Program-made: the position numbers and the translations under genes
Origin: Serinicoccus chungangensis
GTDB taxonomy: Bacteria; Actinomycetota; Actinomycetes; Actinomycetales; Dermatophilaceae
Direction of reading: 5' to 3'
Assembly: GCF_006337125.1 (NCBI RefSeq)
Contig: NZ_CP040887.1
Span: forward strand, 372,001-436,000
Length of the DNA: 64,000 nucleotides
In this document: positions 19,345 to 29,321 of the stretch, one piece after another
Position numbering within the stretch: position 1 is the first letter of the stretch
Layout: the number at the start of each line of letters is the position of its first letter
Notes under the pieces: generated by a model
Seen by the model: only the letters and a program-made list of their open reading frames with translations
What the model was told of the DNA's origin: nothing
Databases searched by the model: none

Positions 19345-19721
19345 GACGGCTCCCCTTCCATCGCCTGCTCCGCGGAGCGTCGCCCACGCGTCATGACCAG
19401 CAGCCGCCGTTCCATGTCGCGCAGCTCCTCCACGAGGGCGTCCCGGTCCTCGCCGTAGAGCGCGTGGACGTAGAGGGTGGGGGGCGAGTCCCCGTTGCGC
19501 GGGGCGATGCCGATCGTGATCGTCCCCGGGGTGATGGTGATCGAGGAGGCCATGGTGCTGATCTCCAGGTCGGTCTCGCAGTGCAGCGGGAGCTCCACGA
19601 TGGCCGGTGACATGCGCAGGCCCGGGGTGACCACGTCGGCCCCGATGCGCAGGGCGCCGCGGATGACCTCGCCGGCCAACCAGCCGCCGTAGACCCCGAT
19701 GCGCAGCGGGTTGGGGATCAT
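19341..19721 (-). CDS. mrpE: Mrp Na+/H+ antiporter subunit E, short form
   Basis: A 126-residue protein with the conserved MrpE core: LPLHCETDLEISTMASSITI followed by TPGTITIGI and the LYVHAL segment. Typical MrpE is about 160 residues with two extra N-terminal helices; here it begins at what would be the middle of the family (NPLRIGVYGGWLAGEVIRGAL). The ATG at 19721 overlaps the mrpD stop, and the frame further upstream is a shadow of mrpD, so the short form appears genuine. Confidence 0.88.
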   Translation of the reverse strand: MIPNPLRIGVYGGWLAGEVIRGALRIGADVVTPGLRMSPAIVELPLHCETDLEISTMASSITITPGTITIGIAPRNGDSPPTLYVHALYGEDRDALVEELRDMERRLLVMTRGRRSAEQAMEGEPS

Positions 19722-21233
19722 CCGGTCACCGCCTGCACGTAGGGCTGCAGGTCGACCAGGCCCTGGGCGGCGCGGGTGGTGACCTGCATGATGGGTCCGG
19801 CCAGGACGAACATCGCGAGCTGGGTGAGCACGAGCACGGCCATGGGGGCCAGGAGCCGGGGGGTGACCCGGACGTCGTCGGTCAGCGTGACCGTGGCGCC
19901 GCGGCCGGTCTCGGGGGAGTCGGGGAGGTAGTCCTCCATGTCGGGTCCCCAGAACACGCCGACCCACAGCCGCTGCATGGCCACGAGCGACCCCAGGGCG
20001 CCGACGACGATCAGCGTGATGAAGACCGCCTGCCACGCCCCGCCGGCCTGGGCGGACGCCTGCACGAGGCCCACCTTGCCGAAGAAGCCCGAGCTGGGCG
20101 GCAGCCCCACGAGCGACATGAGCGCGAGCGCGTACCCGATCGTCAGCAGCCGGTCCCGGCGGATGATGCCCGAGAGCCGCTCGTAGCGACCGGACCCGTA
20201 GGTCTGCTCGATGGCACCGGCCCCGAGGATGAGGGCCCCCATGGTGATGATGTGGTGGATCATGTAGAAGATGCCGGCGGCCAGGGAGAACTGGGTGAAC
20301 AGCATCAGGCCCAGCAGGATGTGCCCGACCCCGGCGACCATCTGCCAGGACAGCGCCCGGCGCATGACCCGCTCGCCGAAGGTGCTGTAGGAGCCGACAA
20401 CCAGGGAGAGGCCGACCATGACGGCCAGCACGAGGATCCAGGGGGGCTGGCCCTCGTAGAGGGTCGAGGTGATGCGGAAGAGGGCGTAGAGCGCGACCTT
20501 GGTGTGCAGGGCGCTGAAGAGCGCCATCACCGAGGCCGACGTGGCGGGGTAGGTCCGCGGCAGCCACGTGTGCATCGGCACGAGCGCGGCCTTGATCGAC
20601 AACGCCAGCAGCACCACGCCCGAGCTGAGCATGGTCCGGGGGTCGCTGCCGGCGCCCACGAGGAGCGCGAGGTTGACCGTCTCGGCGGTCGCGTAGACCA
20701 GCCCGACGCCGATGAGCAGGATCGTGCTGGTCAGCAGGTTGACGATGACGAAGGTCCGGCCCACCCCGAGACGCCGCCAGGTGCCGGTCACCGCGATGAG
20801 CGCGTAGCTCGGCAGCAGCATGACCTCGACGAAGACGAAGAGGTTGAACAGGTCACCGGTGAGGAAGGCCCCGTTGACCCCGCCGAGCAGCATGAGCACC
20901 AGGGGGGTCACCAGCCGGTAGCGGTTCTCCCCGGTCATCGTCATGAAGACGAGGCACATGAGCACGGTGAACGAGGTCACCAGGATCATCAGCGCGCTGA
21001 AGGTGTCGGAGACGAAGGGGATGGCCACCCCGGGCACGAAGGCCCCGACGTTCTCCGCGAGGACCGGGGTCTCGCGGTGCTGCAGCAGCAGGTCGAGCCC
21101 GGCCAGCCCCGGTGAGGACCGGGATGGCGAGCAGCCAGAACCGCTGCCAGGCGCTGTTGCGCCAGAGCACCGTGGCGGCGGACGCGGCGATCGGCAGCAC
21201 CGCGAGCAGCGGGAGGAGGGCGGCGGTCATCAT
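19718..21233 (-). CDS. mrpD: Mrp Na+/H+ antiporter subunit D, frameshifted
   Basis: A NuoN/NuoM-like proton-channel subunit. The first ~40 residues (MTAALLPLLAVLPIAASAAT onwards) read from ATG 21233, which overlaps the mrpC stop (ATGA). Near 21107 the frame changes within a run of G: PVLTG continues as LAGLDLLLQHRETPVLAENV in the next frame, through to 19718. Deleting one G restores about 504 residues, the normal length. The later part has many hydrophobic helices and the conserved SIKAALVPMHTWLPRTYPAT segment. An ATG within the second frame (21037) would give an N-terminally truncated protein and is unlikely to be the real start. Confidence 0.9.
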
Positions 21234-21562
21234 CGGCGGTGGGTCTCCCCGGTCTCGGGCATCCGCTTGGTGTCGTCGTTGTGACCGATGACGGCCATGG
21301 CGAGCATGAGCACGGTCACGGCGAGCGCGATGACGATGGCGGTGAGGACGAAGGCCTGGGGCAGCGGGTCACCGGCGTCCGCGACACCGGCGGCGTCCGG
21401 GAACGGCTCCCCGCGCCAGGCCGTGACACCGGCGGAGAGGATGAGCAGGTTGGCGGCGTGCGCGAGCAGCGCGAGCCCGAAGATGATGCGCACCATGCCG
21501 CGCTGCAGCATGAGGTAGATGGCTCCGGCGGTGAGCACGCCGACGGTGATGGGGATGATCAC
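21230..21562 (-). CDS. mrpC: Mrp Na+/H+ antiporter subunit C
   Basis: A 110-residue NuoK-like subunit with three helices: VIIPITVGVLTAGAIYLMLQ, IIFGLALLAHAANLLILSAG, and a third after QAFVLTAIVIALAVTVLML, the last being the family's conserved region. It starts at GTG 21562, overlapping the mrpA stop (GTGA). Operon member; no other start is possible without entering mrpA. Confidence 0.92.
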   Translation of the reverse strand: MIIPITVGVLTAGAIYLMLQRGMVRIIFGLALLAHAANLLILSAGVTAWRGEPFPDAAGVADAGDPLPQAFVLTAIVIALAVTVLMLAMAVIGHNDDTKRMPETGETHRR

Positions 21563-24543
21563 GAGCCACCTCCGGGGCGCGGGGGACGGTCCTGCTGGAG
21601 GTAGGTCGACCGGCGGCCGGGGATGCCCCGGCGGGTCTCGGCATACCGCTCGCCGCGGGAGGTGTCCATGGGTCCGCCGATCTCGCCCTCGACCGACTCG
21701 TCGGCGCGCTCGCGGGTGCCTTCGCGACCCCCGGTGGCGCCGAGCAGGTTGAAGGCCTCCATGACGAGGCCGAGCACGGCGAGGTAGACGCCGAGGTCGA
21801 AGACCATCGAGCTGGTGACGTGGACGCCGTAGACGTAGCCGTGCAGCGGCTCCAGGAACGAGACGTGGGCGAGCATGCCCCAGATACCGGTGCCGATGGC
21901 GATGAGGACGCCGAGCGCCACGAGGCGCAGCGGGAGCCGGGGCGGCCCGACGGCGCGGTCGCGGGAGGTGGCGAGGTAGATCAGCGCCACGATGGCCGAC
22001 CCCACGAGCGCGGCGATGAACCCGCCGCCCGGGGAGTTGTGCCCGCGCAGGAAGAGGATCGTGGAGATGATCGCCAGCAGCGGCGCGGTGACCCGGACCA
22101 TGATCTGCATCGGCACGGCGTTGCCCCAGGCCTCGGCGATGGCCCGGTATGCCGTCGACCCCTCGGCCTGCAGCGGCACCTCGGGCGGCGCGACGTAGTT
22201 GCGGTCCGCCTCCGGGGGCGGGTCGAGGTAGCGGTCGCGGACCGTGGAGACGATCGCGACCATGGCGGCTGCGGCCATCCCGAGCACGGTGAGCTCCCCG
22301 AAGGTGTCGAGGGCGCGGAACTCGACGAGGATCGTGTTGACGACGTTGTCGCCACTCGTCTCGACCGGGCCCTCGTTGAGGTACCAGAGGGCGACCTCGC
22401 TGCGGTCGCGGCGGCCGGTCAGCGCCCAGGTCGCCGCCCCGGCCGACAGCCCGCCGACGAGGGCGAGGGCCAGGGCGGCCTTGTTGCCCCACCGCGGTGC
22501 GCGTCCGAAGGTCTGCGGAAGGCGCTGCAGCACCAGCATGATCATCAGCACGGTGAGCGCCTCGACGAGCAGCTGGGTCATGCCGACGTCGGGAGCGCCG
22601 AGGGCGAAGATCTGGACCGTCACGGCGGCGCCCACGGTGGAGAGGGCGACGACCGCGGCGAGCCGCGAGTTGGCGCGCCCCAGGACGACGACGGCCCCCG
22701 CGATGATGACCAGCACGACGGCGTCGACCGGGCTGACCAGGCCCTCCTGGACCGGCAGCAGCTCGTCGCGGGCGACGAGGACCCCCACGCCGCCCAGGAC
22801 GAGGGCGGCGAGGGCGACGAACTGCACGGCCACGTGCCGCGTGGGGTTGTCGGCGCGGGCGAGGGCACCCAGCGCCTTGCCGACGTCGGCGGCGGTGTCG
22901 TTGATGACCCGGATGACGTCGGCGCCGTCGAAGGAGAAGGTGTCGTGCTCGCGGGCCGGGAAGAAGAAGCGGCGGCGCAGGATGACCATGACGCCGACCC
23001 CGATGATGGCCAGCGAGGTCACCAGCTCGAGGTTGACGCCGTGCCACAGCGCGAGGTGCGGGTGCGGCTCCTCGACGTCGGCGGGGAGCATGGCGGCGGT
23101 GGCCCGGCCCACCGGGGTGTCGAGGATGCCGACGACGAAGGCCAGCGGCAGGCCGACGACGATGGGGATGGCGGCGAAGGTCAGCAGTGCCCAGGGCGTG
23201 GTGTGCAGCGGGCGGTCCTCGGGCCACTTGGCCTGGCCGCGACCGTCGTAGAAGCCGTTGAAGACGATCTTGGCGCAGTAGGCGAAGGTCAGCACCGCGG
23301 TGAGGGCGACCCCGAGGAAGGCGGCCCAGGAGGCGACCGCACCGAAGGGGGAGTCGAGCATCGAGGTGAGGATGCTCTCCTTGGAGACGAAGCCGAGCAT
23401 CGGGGGGACGCCCGCCATCGAGGCGCACCCGAGCACGGTGACCCAGAAGGCCACGGGCATGGCGCTGGACAGCACCGGCATACGCCGGACGTCGCGGGTC
23501 CCGGTCGCGTGGTCGACGACGCCGACCATCATGAAGAGCCCGGACTTGAAGAGCGCGTGCGCGATGACGTGGAGGATCGCGGCGGCGAGGGCGTACTCCG
23601 TCCCGACGCCGATGGTCGCGACGATGAGACCCAGCTGGCTGACCGTGGAGTAGGCCATGAGCTTCTTGAGGTCGGTCTTCTGCAGGGCGAACCAACCGCC
23701 GATCCCGCAGGTGACCAGACCGGTGGTGATGAGCAGGACGTTCCACACCGGCACGTCGTGGAAGGCCGGGGAGAAGCGCATGAGCAGGAAGATGCCGGCC
23801 TTGACCACGGCGGCGGCGTGCAGGTAGGCGCTGACCGGGGTGGCGGCGGCCATGGCGTCGGGCAGCCACACGTGGAAGGGGAACTGCGCCGACTTGGTGA
23901 AGGCCGCCAGGATGACGAGCAGCGCCACGGCGGCCGTGAAGCCGGGGCTGGTGTCCCACACCTCGTGGGCGAGCGCCTCGGACAGCGTGGTGGTGCCGGT
24001 GCGCACGATGATCGCAGTGACCGCGGACAGCAGCCCGAGCCCGCCGAGGAAGGTGATGAGCAGGGTGCGCATCGACGCGGCCTCACCGGCATACCCCGAG
24101 CGGGCGATGAGGAAGAAGCTGGCGAGGCTGGTGAGCTCCCAGCACAGGAAGAGCAGGATGAGGTCGTCCGCCAGCACCAGCCCGACCATGGAGACGGTGA
24201 ACATCGCCATGTAGAAGTAGAAGGTGAGGTTGCGGCCCGGCTTGAGGTAGGCCGTGGAGTAGGCGAGCACGACCGCGCCGATGACCAGGGCGATGAAGGT
24301 GAAGACCGTGCCCAGGCCGTCCGCGCGCAGCGCGAGGTCCAGGCCGAGGGTGGGCACCCAGGGGGTGGACCACTCGACGGTCCCGTGGTGCATGACCTCC
24401 GTGGCGGCCGGCCAGAAGGCCGCAGCGGCCGCGAGGTAGAGGGCGGCGAGGGGCCAGCCGGCGTGCCGGCCGAGGAATCGGGTGAGCGGGAAGGTCGCGA
24501 GGACGGTCACCGCGGAGATGACGAGGGTCCAGAGCAGGCTCAT
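21559..24543 (-). CDS. mrpA: Mrp Na+/H+ antiporter subunit A with fused MrpB
   Basis: A 994-residue NuoL-like polytopic protein. The N-terminal two thirds carry the conserved proton-channel segment SAQFPFHVWLPDAMAAATPV and the helix region LKKLMAYSTVSQLGL. The C-terminal ~200 residues (TILFLRGHNSPGGGFIAALV and following) are an MrpB domain, explaining the absence of a separate mrpB. Mrp complexes exchange Na+ for H+ and support alkali and salt tolerance. First gene of mrpA-C-D-E-F-G. A TAGATT hexamer lies about 65 bp upstream (24609-24614, reverse strand) as a candidate -10 box. Confidence 0.94.
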   Translation of the reverse strand: MSLLWTLVISAVTVLATFPLTRFLGRHAGWPLAALYLAAAAAFWPAATEVMHHGTVEWSTPWVPTLGLDLALRADGLGTVFTFIALVIGAVVLAYSTAYLKPGRNLTFYFYMAMFTVSMVGLVLADDLILLFLCWELTSLASFFLIARSGYAGEAASMRTLLITFLGGLGLLSAVTAIIVRTGTTTLSEALAHEVWDTSPGFTAAVALLVILAAFTKSAQFPFHVWLPDAMAAATPVSAYLHAAAVVKAGIFLLMRFSPAFHDVPVWNVLLITTGLVTCGIGGWFALQKTDLKKLMAYSTVSQLGLIVATIGVGTEYALAAAILHVIAHALFKSGLFMMVGVVDHATGTRDVRRMPVLSSAMPVAFWVTVLGCASMAGVPPMLGFVSKESILTSMLDSPFGAVASWAAFLGVALTAVLTFAYCAKIVFNGFYDGRGQAKWPEDRPLHTTPWALLTFAAIPIVVGLPLAFVVGILDTPVGRATAAMLPADVEEPHPHLALWHGVNLELVTSLAIIGVGVMVILRRRFFFPAREHDTFSFDGADVIRVINDTAADVGKALGALARADNPTRHVAVQFVALAALVLGGVGVLVARDELLPVQEGLVSPVDAVVLVIIAGAVVVLGRANSRLAAVVALSTVGAAVTVQIFALGAPDVGMTQLLVEALTVLMIMLVLQRLPQTFGRAPRWGNKAALALALVGGLSAGAATWALTGRRDRSEVALWYLNEGPVETSGDNVVNTILVEFRALDTFGELTVLGMAAAAMVAIVSTVRDRYLDPPPEADRNYVAPPEVPLQAEGSTAYRAIAEAWGNAVPMQIMVRVTAPLLAIISTILFLRGHNSPGGGFIAALVGSAIVALIYLATSRDRAVGPPRLPLRLVALGVLIAIGTGIWGMLAHVSFLEPLHGYVYGVHVTSSMVFDLGVYLAVLGLVMEAFNLLGATGGREGTRERADESVEGEIGGPMDTSRGERYAETRRGIPGRRSTYLQQDRPPRPGGGS

Positions 24544-24654
24544 GGCTCACCCGCCCTGGACAGGCCGGTGCCGGTGGGGCATCGGTCGGCCGGGCGGGAC
24601 ATGGGAGCAATCTACCAACCCCCCGGAGCGCCGGTGCGCGGAGCACGAGAAAGA

Positions 24655-24687
24655 CCGACCCCGACCGGGTGCTCCGGTCGGGGTCGG
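24655..24687 (-). terminator. Intrinsic terminator after tRNA-Pro
   Basis: A perfect 14-bp stem (CCGACCCCGACCGG with CCGGTCGGGGTCGG) and 5-nt loop lie 7 nt beyond the tRNA 3' end. On the minus strand the stem is followed by TCTTTCTCG, giving a short U-rich tail. It separates the tRNA from mrpA, which reads in the same direction. Confidence 0.8.
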
Positions 24688-24693
24688 CCCCTG

Positions 24694-24771
<78 letters not shown>

Positions 24772-24839
24772 TGGCTCGTGCGCCGGCCCTCGGGGCCGCA
24801 CGCAGCGTCCGCAAGGATAGCCCACCCCTGCCGCCGCGG

Positions 24840-25805
24840 CTAAATCCGTCGACGGGGGTCGGCGGTCAGCGTGAGCAGCGTCGCCTCGGGCCGGCAGCAG
24901 AAGCGGAACGGCGTGTAGGGGTTGCCGCCGAGGCCGGCGGAGACGTGCAACCAGGCGGCGTCCGCGGGGGCCGCCGACGAGGGGGTCGACCCCGCCCCCG
25001 GCCACCACCGCGACAGGCCGCGTGCCCGGGCGGTGTCGAGGTCGCAGTTGGTGACGAGGGCGCCGTACCCCGGCACCCGCAGCTGGCCGCCGTGGGTGTG
25101 CCCGGCGATGAGCAGCCGCGCACCGTCCGCGGCCATCGGGTCGAGCACCCGCTGGTAGGGCGCGTGCGTGACGCCGACCGTCAGGTCCGCGGCGGGGTCG
25201 GCGGGGGCGGACACGCGGGGGTAGTCGTCCAGCCCCAGGTGCGCGTCGTCGGTGCCGACCAGCTCGAGTCGGACGCCCGCGACGTCCAGCCGCAGCCGGT
25301 GGTGCGTGAGGTCGACCCAGCCGCGCCCGGTCAGCCCGTCGACGAGCTCCTGGGTCGGGAGCCGCCGGGGGGTCAGGTCCGCGCCCTTCTTGTGGCTGTC
25401 GTTGACGTACCGCAGGGGGTTCTTCGCGGTCGGGGGGTAGTAGTCGTTCGACCCCAGGACGAAGGCTCCCGGGCGGTCGAGGAGCGCGCCGTAGGTGTCC
25501 AGCGCCGCCGGCACCGCGTCCATCGCGGCCAGGTGGTCGCCGGTGTGGACGACCAGGTCGGGCTCCAGGGCGGCCAGGCCCCGCACCCAGTCCCGCTTGC
25601 GGTGCTGGCGCGGCACGAGGTGCAGGTCGGACAGGTGCAGCACACGCAGCTCCGGTGTGCCGGGCGGGAGGCAGGGCACGGTCGCCTCCCGGAGCGCGAA
25701 CCACCGCGGTTCCACCCAGGTGGCGTAGGCCGCGGCCCCCGCGCCGATCGCCGTGCCGGCGGTGAGTGCGGCGGCGAGCGGGCGCCCTACGGTCGTCGTC
25801 GGCAT
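24840..25805 (-). CDS. Metallophosphoesterase, membrane-anchored type
   Basis: A 321-residue YaeI/calcineurin-like phosphoesterase. After an N-terminal hydrophobic segment (residues ~10-30) the metal ligands appear in order: LHLSDLHL, HTGDHLAAMD, GSNDYY (in place of the usual GNHE/GNHD), a VTHAPY His, and AGHTHGGQ. This resembles enzymes acting on nucleotides or lipid headgroup phosphates such as UDP-diacylglucosamine hydrolases; the substrate is unknown. It is followed on the same strand by tRNA-Pro. Confidence 0.85.
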   Translation of the reverse strand: MPTTTVGRPLAAALTAGTAIGAGAAAYATWVEPRWFALREATVPCLPPGTPELRVLHLSDLHLVPRQHRKRDWVRGLAALEPDLVVHTGDHLAAMDAVPAALDTYGALLDRPGAFVLGSNDYYPPTAKNPLRYVNDSHKKGADLTPRRLPTQELVDGLTGRGWVDLTHHRLRLDVAGVRLELVGTDDAHLGLDDYPRVSAPADPAADLTVGVTHAPYQRVLDPMAADGARLLIAGHTHGGQLRVPGYGALVTNCDLDTARARGLSRWWPGAGSTPSSAAPADAAWLHVSAGLGGNPYTPFRFCCRPEATLLTLTADPRRRI

Positions 25806-25825
25806 CGGAGTGAGGCGGCGCCCGC

Positions 25826-26290
25826 TCAGGCGCCCAGCGCCTGCTTCACCGAGGCGGCCACCCGGCCGCCCTCGGCGCGCCCGGCGACCCGGGGCTGGAG
25901 CACCTTCATGACCTGGCCCATGCCGCGCATGTCGGTCGCACCGCTCTCGGCGACGGCGGCGCGCGCGAGCTCGTCGAGCTCGGCGTCGCTGAGCTGGGCC
26001 GGCAGGTAGGCCTCCAGCACCTCCAGCTCGGCCTCCTCCTGGGCCGCCAGCTCGGGGCGGGAGGCGCCGGTGTAGGCCTCGGCCGCCTCGCGGCGCTTCT
26101 TGGCCTCCTTGGTGATGACCCGCAGCACCTCGTCGTCGGACAGCTCACGCGCCTGCTTGCCGGCGACCTCCTCGGTCGTCACGGCGGACAGGGTCATCCG
26201 GAGCGTCCCGGCGCGCACCTTGTCCTTCGCGCGCATGGCGGCGGTGAGGTCCTGCTGCAGGGTGGCCTTGAGGCCGGTCGGCTCGGTCAT
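25826..26290 (-). CDS. yqeY: GatB/YqeY domain protein
   Basis: A 154-residue helical protein beginning LKATLQQDLTAAMRAKDKVR, with TLRMTLSAV, EVLRVITKEAKKRREA and the C-terminal DMRGMGQVMKVL. It resembles the tail domain of GatB; the cellular role of stand-alone YqeY is unsettled. It lies 20 bp upstream of the metallophosphoesterase start on the same strand and 82 bp after the corrected PBP stop, so the three probably form one leftward unit. Confidence 0.88.
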   Translation of the reverse strand: MTEPTGLKATLQQDLTAAMRAKDKVRAGTLRMTLSAVTTEEVAGKQARELSDDEVLRVITKEAKKRREAAEAYTGASRPELAAQEEAELEVLEAYLPAQLSDAELDELARAAVAESGATDMRGMGQVMKVLQPRVAGRAEGGRVAASVKQALGA

Positions 26291-26372
26291 GCCGCCAGTG
26301 TCTCACCCCGGGGCACGACCGCCGGAGCGGTTTCGCCGGGCCGGGAGGTCGGCGTGATCCGCGTACCGCGGG

Positions 26373-29041
26373 TCAGTCGTCGTCCTGACCCGGCGGGTCG
26401 GTCCCCGGCGGCTCGTCGGGCGGGCCGGGCGTCGGGGCGGGCGCCGGCTCCGGGTCCTGCGTCGGCTCCGGCTCAGGTTCCGGCTCGGCTCCTGCGTCGG
26501 CTCCGGCTCGGGCTCCGGCTGCGGCGACGGCTGGGGCTGCGGCGGGGGAGGCGGCTGCGGCTGGCTCTGGCGGGGTGCCGACCGCGCGGGCGGCGGCGGC
26601 GGGGCGGCCGCCTGCTGGATCCCGTTGGACACGTGCAGCGTGACCGGGTCGGACGTCTGCACCGAGGAGCCGACGCCGGGCGTGGTGTAGACGACCGTGC
26701 CCTCGGGACGGCTGGAGGCCACGCGGACCACGGCACCGGTGAGGCCCGCGTCCTCGAGGCGCTCCTGTGCCTCACCGACCTCGAGCCCGACGACGCGGGG
26801 GATCGTCACCCGCTTGCCGTTGAGGATCTCCTCGGACGGCTCGTCCCACTCCTCGACGTCCATGCCCTCGGAGGCGACCTCCATGATCCGCTTCCAGGTG
26901 GGGGCAGCCAGCGAGGAGCCGAAGAGCGGACCCTCGATGACGCGGTCGCCGACGGTGATGTCCACGAGCTCCCCGTCGTAGCGGGCGCCGCCGGGGACGT
27001 TGCCCACGAAGACGGCCGTCGACAGCTGCGGGGTGAAGCCGGCGAACCACGTGTTGGTCGAGTCGTTGTTGGTGCCGGTCTTGCCTCCGGCCGGGCGGTC
27101 GTCGTCGAGGATGGCCTGCCAGCCCGAGCCCTCGATGCTGAGGACGCCCTCGAGCAGCTCCACCGCTCCCAGCGCGACGTCCTCGTCGATGACCCGCTCG
27201 CACTCGGGCAGCTCCAGCGGGAGCTCCTCGCCGTTGGCGTCGAGCACCTTGGTGACCGGCACCGGCGGGCAGTAGATGCCGCCGGAGGCGAAGGTCGCGT
27301 AGGACGCGGCCACGGTGAGGGGGCTGGCCGTGTCGGCGCCGAGCACCAGGGACGGGGCGAGCGTGGTCTCGGCGTTGCCCGGGTCCAGCCCGTAGTCCTG
27401 GCCGTTGGCCGCGTGCAGGCCCATCTTCGTCATCGTGTCCGCGATGTCGCACGTCCCGACCTGCGAGGCCAGGGTGGCGAAGGCGGTGTTGACCGACAGG
27501 GCCGAGGCCTTGCGCAGGGTGATCTCGTCGACGTGGTTCTCGTCGTTGGCGTTGCGGACCGCCCAGTGGTCCTCGCCGATCGTGCAGCCCTGCTCGAAGT
27601 CGTCCCGGAAGAAGATGCCGGCCGGGAACACCTCGTCGGACGGCGGGTACGACGTCGGCCGGTCGTCGGGGTCCTCGAGCCAGACGTTGCCGAAGGTGCT
27701 GTCCTCCGGCTCGCGCACCCGGATGTCGGCCTCGACGGGCACGCCCTTCTCCAGCGCCTCGACCAGGGTGTACGCCTTCGCGATCGAGCCGATCGCCATA
27801 CCCCCGGGGCCACCGTAGGCGTTGTCGACGTTCCAGTTGACCGAGGTCTCCCGGACCTTGTCGTTGGTGCCCTCGAGGTCGTACTGCGAGGACTGGTTGA
27901 AGGCGAGGATCTTGCCGGTGCCGGGCTCCACGACGCTGGCGGCGGAGCCCAGAAAGTACTCGTTGCCCCGCGGGGTCGCGTCCCGCAGGATGTCCTTCAT
28001 CTCGCCCGAGAGCTCGAGGTCCAGGGTGGTCTGCACGGTGAGCCCGTTGGTGGTGAGGTTCTCCAGCCGCTCGTCCCGGGTCTTGCCCAGGGCGGGCTGC
28101 TCCAGCAACCAGGCCTCGACGTAGTCGCAGAAGTAGGGGTTGGCCGAGCGGAGGCAGGAGCGCTGGCTGTCCCGGATCTCGAGCATGTCCTCGACCTGCT
28201 GCGAGCGGGCCTCCTCCAGCTCCTCCTGCGTGATCATCCCCTGCTCGCGCATGTTGCCCAGCACCACGTCGCGCCGCGCCTGCGCCAGCTCGGGGTTGGC
28301 CACCGGGTTGGTGTTGCTGGGCGAGCGGACGACCCCCGCCAGCAGGGCGGACTGCGCGACCGTGAGGTCCTTGGCGTTGACGTTGAAGTAGTGCCGGGCG
28401 GCCGCCTCGACGCCGTAGACGTTGTCGCCGTAGAACGCCAGGTTGAGGTAGCCGACGAGGATCTCGTCCTTGCTGAGCCGTTCCTCGAGGGTGATGGCGT
28501 ACTTGAGCTCGCGCAGCTTGCGGACGTAGCCCTCCATGCCCGACCGTGCCTGGGTCTGGGCGTAGGCCTCGGCGTCGTTCTCCTTGATCGCCTGCTGCTG
28601 CAGCGCCAGCTTGATGTACTGCTGGGTCAGGGTCGACCCGCCCTGCGTGCTGTCGGTGGTGGTGTTCTGGACCACCGCGCGGGCGAGGGCCTCCACGTCC
28701 GCCCCACCGTGCTGGAAGAAGCGCTCGTCCTCGATGGCGACCTGCGCGTCCTTCATGTTCTGGTTGATCTCGTCGCTGTCGACGATGATGCGGTTCTGCG
28801 TGGCCGGGGTCGCGAGGATGGTGCCGTCCGCGGCGAGGATGCGGGACTGCTGGGCGAGCGGGTTCTGCTCCAGGTCCCCGGGCAGCTCCTCGAACATGCT
28901 CACGCTCTCGCGCGCGGCGAGTCCGGTGGCCCCGACGACCGGGGCCAGCAGGCCGGCACCGATGATGCCCATGAGGATGGAGACGGCCAGAAAGACCCCG
29001 AGCAGGGAGGTCACCCGTGCGACAGTGAGAGCAGAGCGCAT
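26373..29041 (-). CDS. Bifunctional class A penicillin-binding protein with PASTA domain, frameshifted near the C-terminus
   Basis: Peptidoglycan glycosyltransferase and transpeptidase. A single N-terminal helix (~10-40) is followed by the GT51 domain with the catalytic Glu in AIEDERFFQHGG (~104), then the transpeptidase with SIAK (~418), SVN, and KTGTNND (~653), and one PASTA domain (~740-805). A Pro/Glu/Gln-rich tail follows. Near 26486 one base is missing: the repeat PEPEPEPTQEP continues as (EP)n-TQDPEPAPAPTPG and stops at 26373 only if a base is restored (889 residues). As sequenced, the frame runs to 26303 with an Arg/Ser-rich end. ATG 29041 follows TACCGT at 7 nt, so the mRNA is probably leaderless. 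Confidence 0.92.
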
Positions 29042-29143
29042 ACCAGACACGGTACGTGAGGTTTCTGAGAGGTCCTTGACCCACGCCGAGCCGCCCACGG
29101 GTGGTCGGGCGACCGGGCCGACGCGGCCGGTAGGGTCGGCACC

Positions 29144-29311
29144 ATGACTGTGCAGCAGTGGGAGTACGCGACCGTCCCCCTCATGATCCACGCGACCAAG
29201 CAGATCCTCGACCAGTGGGGCGAGGACGGCTGGGAGTTGGTGCAGGTGGTGCCCGGACCGGGCGACGGCACCAACCTCGTGGCGTACCTCAAGCGCCCCA
29301 AGAACGCCTGA
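29144..29311 (+). CDS. DUF4177 domain protein
   Basis: A 55-residue protein, MTVQQWEYATVPLMIHATKQ onward, containing ILDQWGEDGWELVQVV, the typical DUF4177 pattern of small actinobacterial proteins encoded divergently from a PBP gene. Function unknown. The start is set by ATG 29144 with TAGGGT (29131-29136) ending 7 nt upstream, indicating a leaderless transcript. It begins a rightward group with RidA and NUDIX genes. Confidence 0.85.
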   Translation: MTVQQWEYATVPLMIHATKQILDQWGEDGWELVQVVPGPGDGTNLVAYLKRPKNA

Positions 29312-29321
29312 CGGGTCGGTC

